Source of the DNA: Caryophanales bacterium UBA6259 | Lineage (GTDB): Bacteria; Bacillota; Bacilli; Tepidibacillales; Tepidibacillaceae | Direction: 5' to 3' | Assembly (NCBI GenBank): GCA_002441135.1 | Contig: DJVJ01000055.1 | Coordinates: 1-23,580 of the forward strand | DNA length: 23,580 nucleotides | Shown: positions 23,376 through 23,580 of the stretch, in pieces | How positions within the stretch are numbered: position 1 is the stretch's first letter | Layout: every line of letters begins with the position of its first letter | Program-made: the position numbers and the translations under genes | The notes under the pieces: generated by a model | Database searches by the model: none | Told to the model about the DNA's origin: nothing | Seen by the model: only the letters and a program-made list of their open reading frames with translations

Positions 23376-23409
23376 GTTATTTGTCGCTGCGAGATGGTGA
23401 CGCGATAAT

Positions 23410-23466
23410 TGCTCTTTGAAAACTAAACAGTGTAATGCTAAGCGAGCCCTTCAATTTTATTGAAGG
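23410..23466 (+). promoter_or_regulatory. rRNA leader boxA and adjacent stem-loop
   Basis: TGCTCTTTGAAAA (23410-23422) is the boxA antitermination signal typical of bacterial rRNA leaders, where NusB/NusE bind. It is followed by a perfect 8-bp stem-loop CCTTCAAT-TTT-ATTGAAGG (23448-23466), which has no T-tract after it and so is not a terminator. Confidence 0.8.
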
Positions 23467-23489
23467 ACAACAAAAAACAAGCCAAGGAT

Positions 23490-23546
23490 CGTCGATTAAG
23501 TTCGCAACATCCGTGTTGCAACATCGACGTTAGCACATCCATGTGC
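23490..23546 (+). other. Pre-16S leader palindromes
   Basis: CGTCGAT (23490-23496) pairs with ATCGACG (23523-23529) around an inner stem GCAACA/TGTTGC (23504-23509/23514-23519) with a TCCG loop. A second hairpin, GCACA-TCCA-TGTGC (23533-23546), follows immediately. They lie 14 nt before the 16S start and may act in pre-rRNA folding or processing. Confidence 0.6.
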
Positions 23547-23560
23547 ATATCAAACAACAC

Positions 23561-23580
23561 TTTATTGGAGAGTTTGATCC
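23561..23580 (+). rRNA. 16S rRNA, first 20 nt only
   Basis: TTTATTGGAGAGTTTGATCC matches the conserved 5' end of bacillar 16S rRNA. The gene runs off the right edge of the window. It is co-directional with all other genes here. Confidence 0.93.

Noticed and set aside
1..23580. CRISPR array, transposase, phage or toxin-antitoxin system
   Set aside because: I looked for regularly spaced repeats, integrase or transposase motifs and small paired genes and saw none; nearly all sequence is accounted for by conserved housekeeping and sporulation genes.

Overview
The window looks like chromosomal DNA from a low-GC, spore-forming member of the Bacillota, class Bacilli. The evidence is the gene order, which follows the Bacillus subtilis origin-proximal block (tRNAs, spoIIE, yabS, yabT, tilS, hpt, ftsH, coaX, hslO, yacD, pab/fol genes, dusB, greA, lysS, rrn), AGGAGG-type ribosome binding sites, frequent TTG/GTG starts and sporulation genes. 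I cannot name the genus from sequence alone. All genes lie on the + strand, and the window ends in the first 20 nt of a 16S rRNA gene.

Layout. (1) Positions 1-480: the 3' part of a tRNA-Glu, a tRNA-tail-flanked repeat-like insert, a complete tRNA-Val and two terminator-like dyads. (2) Positions 480-4858: a sporulation block. A promoter with 21-bp spacing and several Spo0A-box-like sites drives spoIIE (PP2C phosphatase). It is followed by yabS (VWA-like) and yabT (membrane Ser/Thr kinase), with a candidate sigma-F promoter and a hairpin covering the yabS ribosome binding site. (3) Positions 4874-6081: a two-gene threonine/serine exporter (ThrE/YjjP-YjjB type) that is not in this position in B. 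subtilis. (4) Positions 6089-10122: tilS (tRNA-Ile lysidine), hpt (purine salvage) and ftsH (membrane AAA protease). (5) Positions 10206-11891: formate-tetrahydrofolate ligase, a single gene bounded by terminators, also absent here in B. subtilis. (6) Positions 12126-14771: coaX, hslO and a membrane-anchored PpiC-type foldase (yacD). (7) Positions 14782-20870: a tightly packed folate operon, pabB-pabA-pabC-folP-folB-folK, ending in dusB. (8) Positions 20889-23119: greA behind a perfect consensus sigma-A promoter and a leader of about 200 nt, then lysS. (9) Positions 23144-23580: terminator, rRNA promoter region, boxA antitermination signal, leader stem-loops and the 16S start.

How the parts fit. 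The folate operon makes tetrahydrofolate from chorismate (pABA branch) and pterin, and the nearby Fhs loads formate onto it. SpoIIE, YabS and YabT are early-sporulation functions. No CRISPR array, transposase, phage gene or obvious new multi-gene system is present. The most distinctive features are regulatory: the yabS promoter/hairpin arrangement, the tRNA-tail insert, the greA leader and the pre-16S palindromes. I also corrected eight gene starts (yabS, the ThrE C-subunit, fhs, coaX, folB, dusB, greA, lysS) to sites with better-spaced ribosome binding sites or family N-termini.
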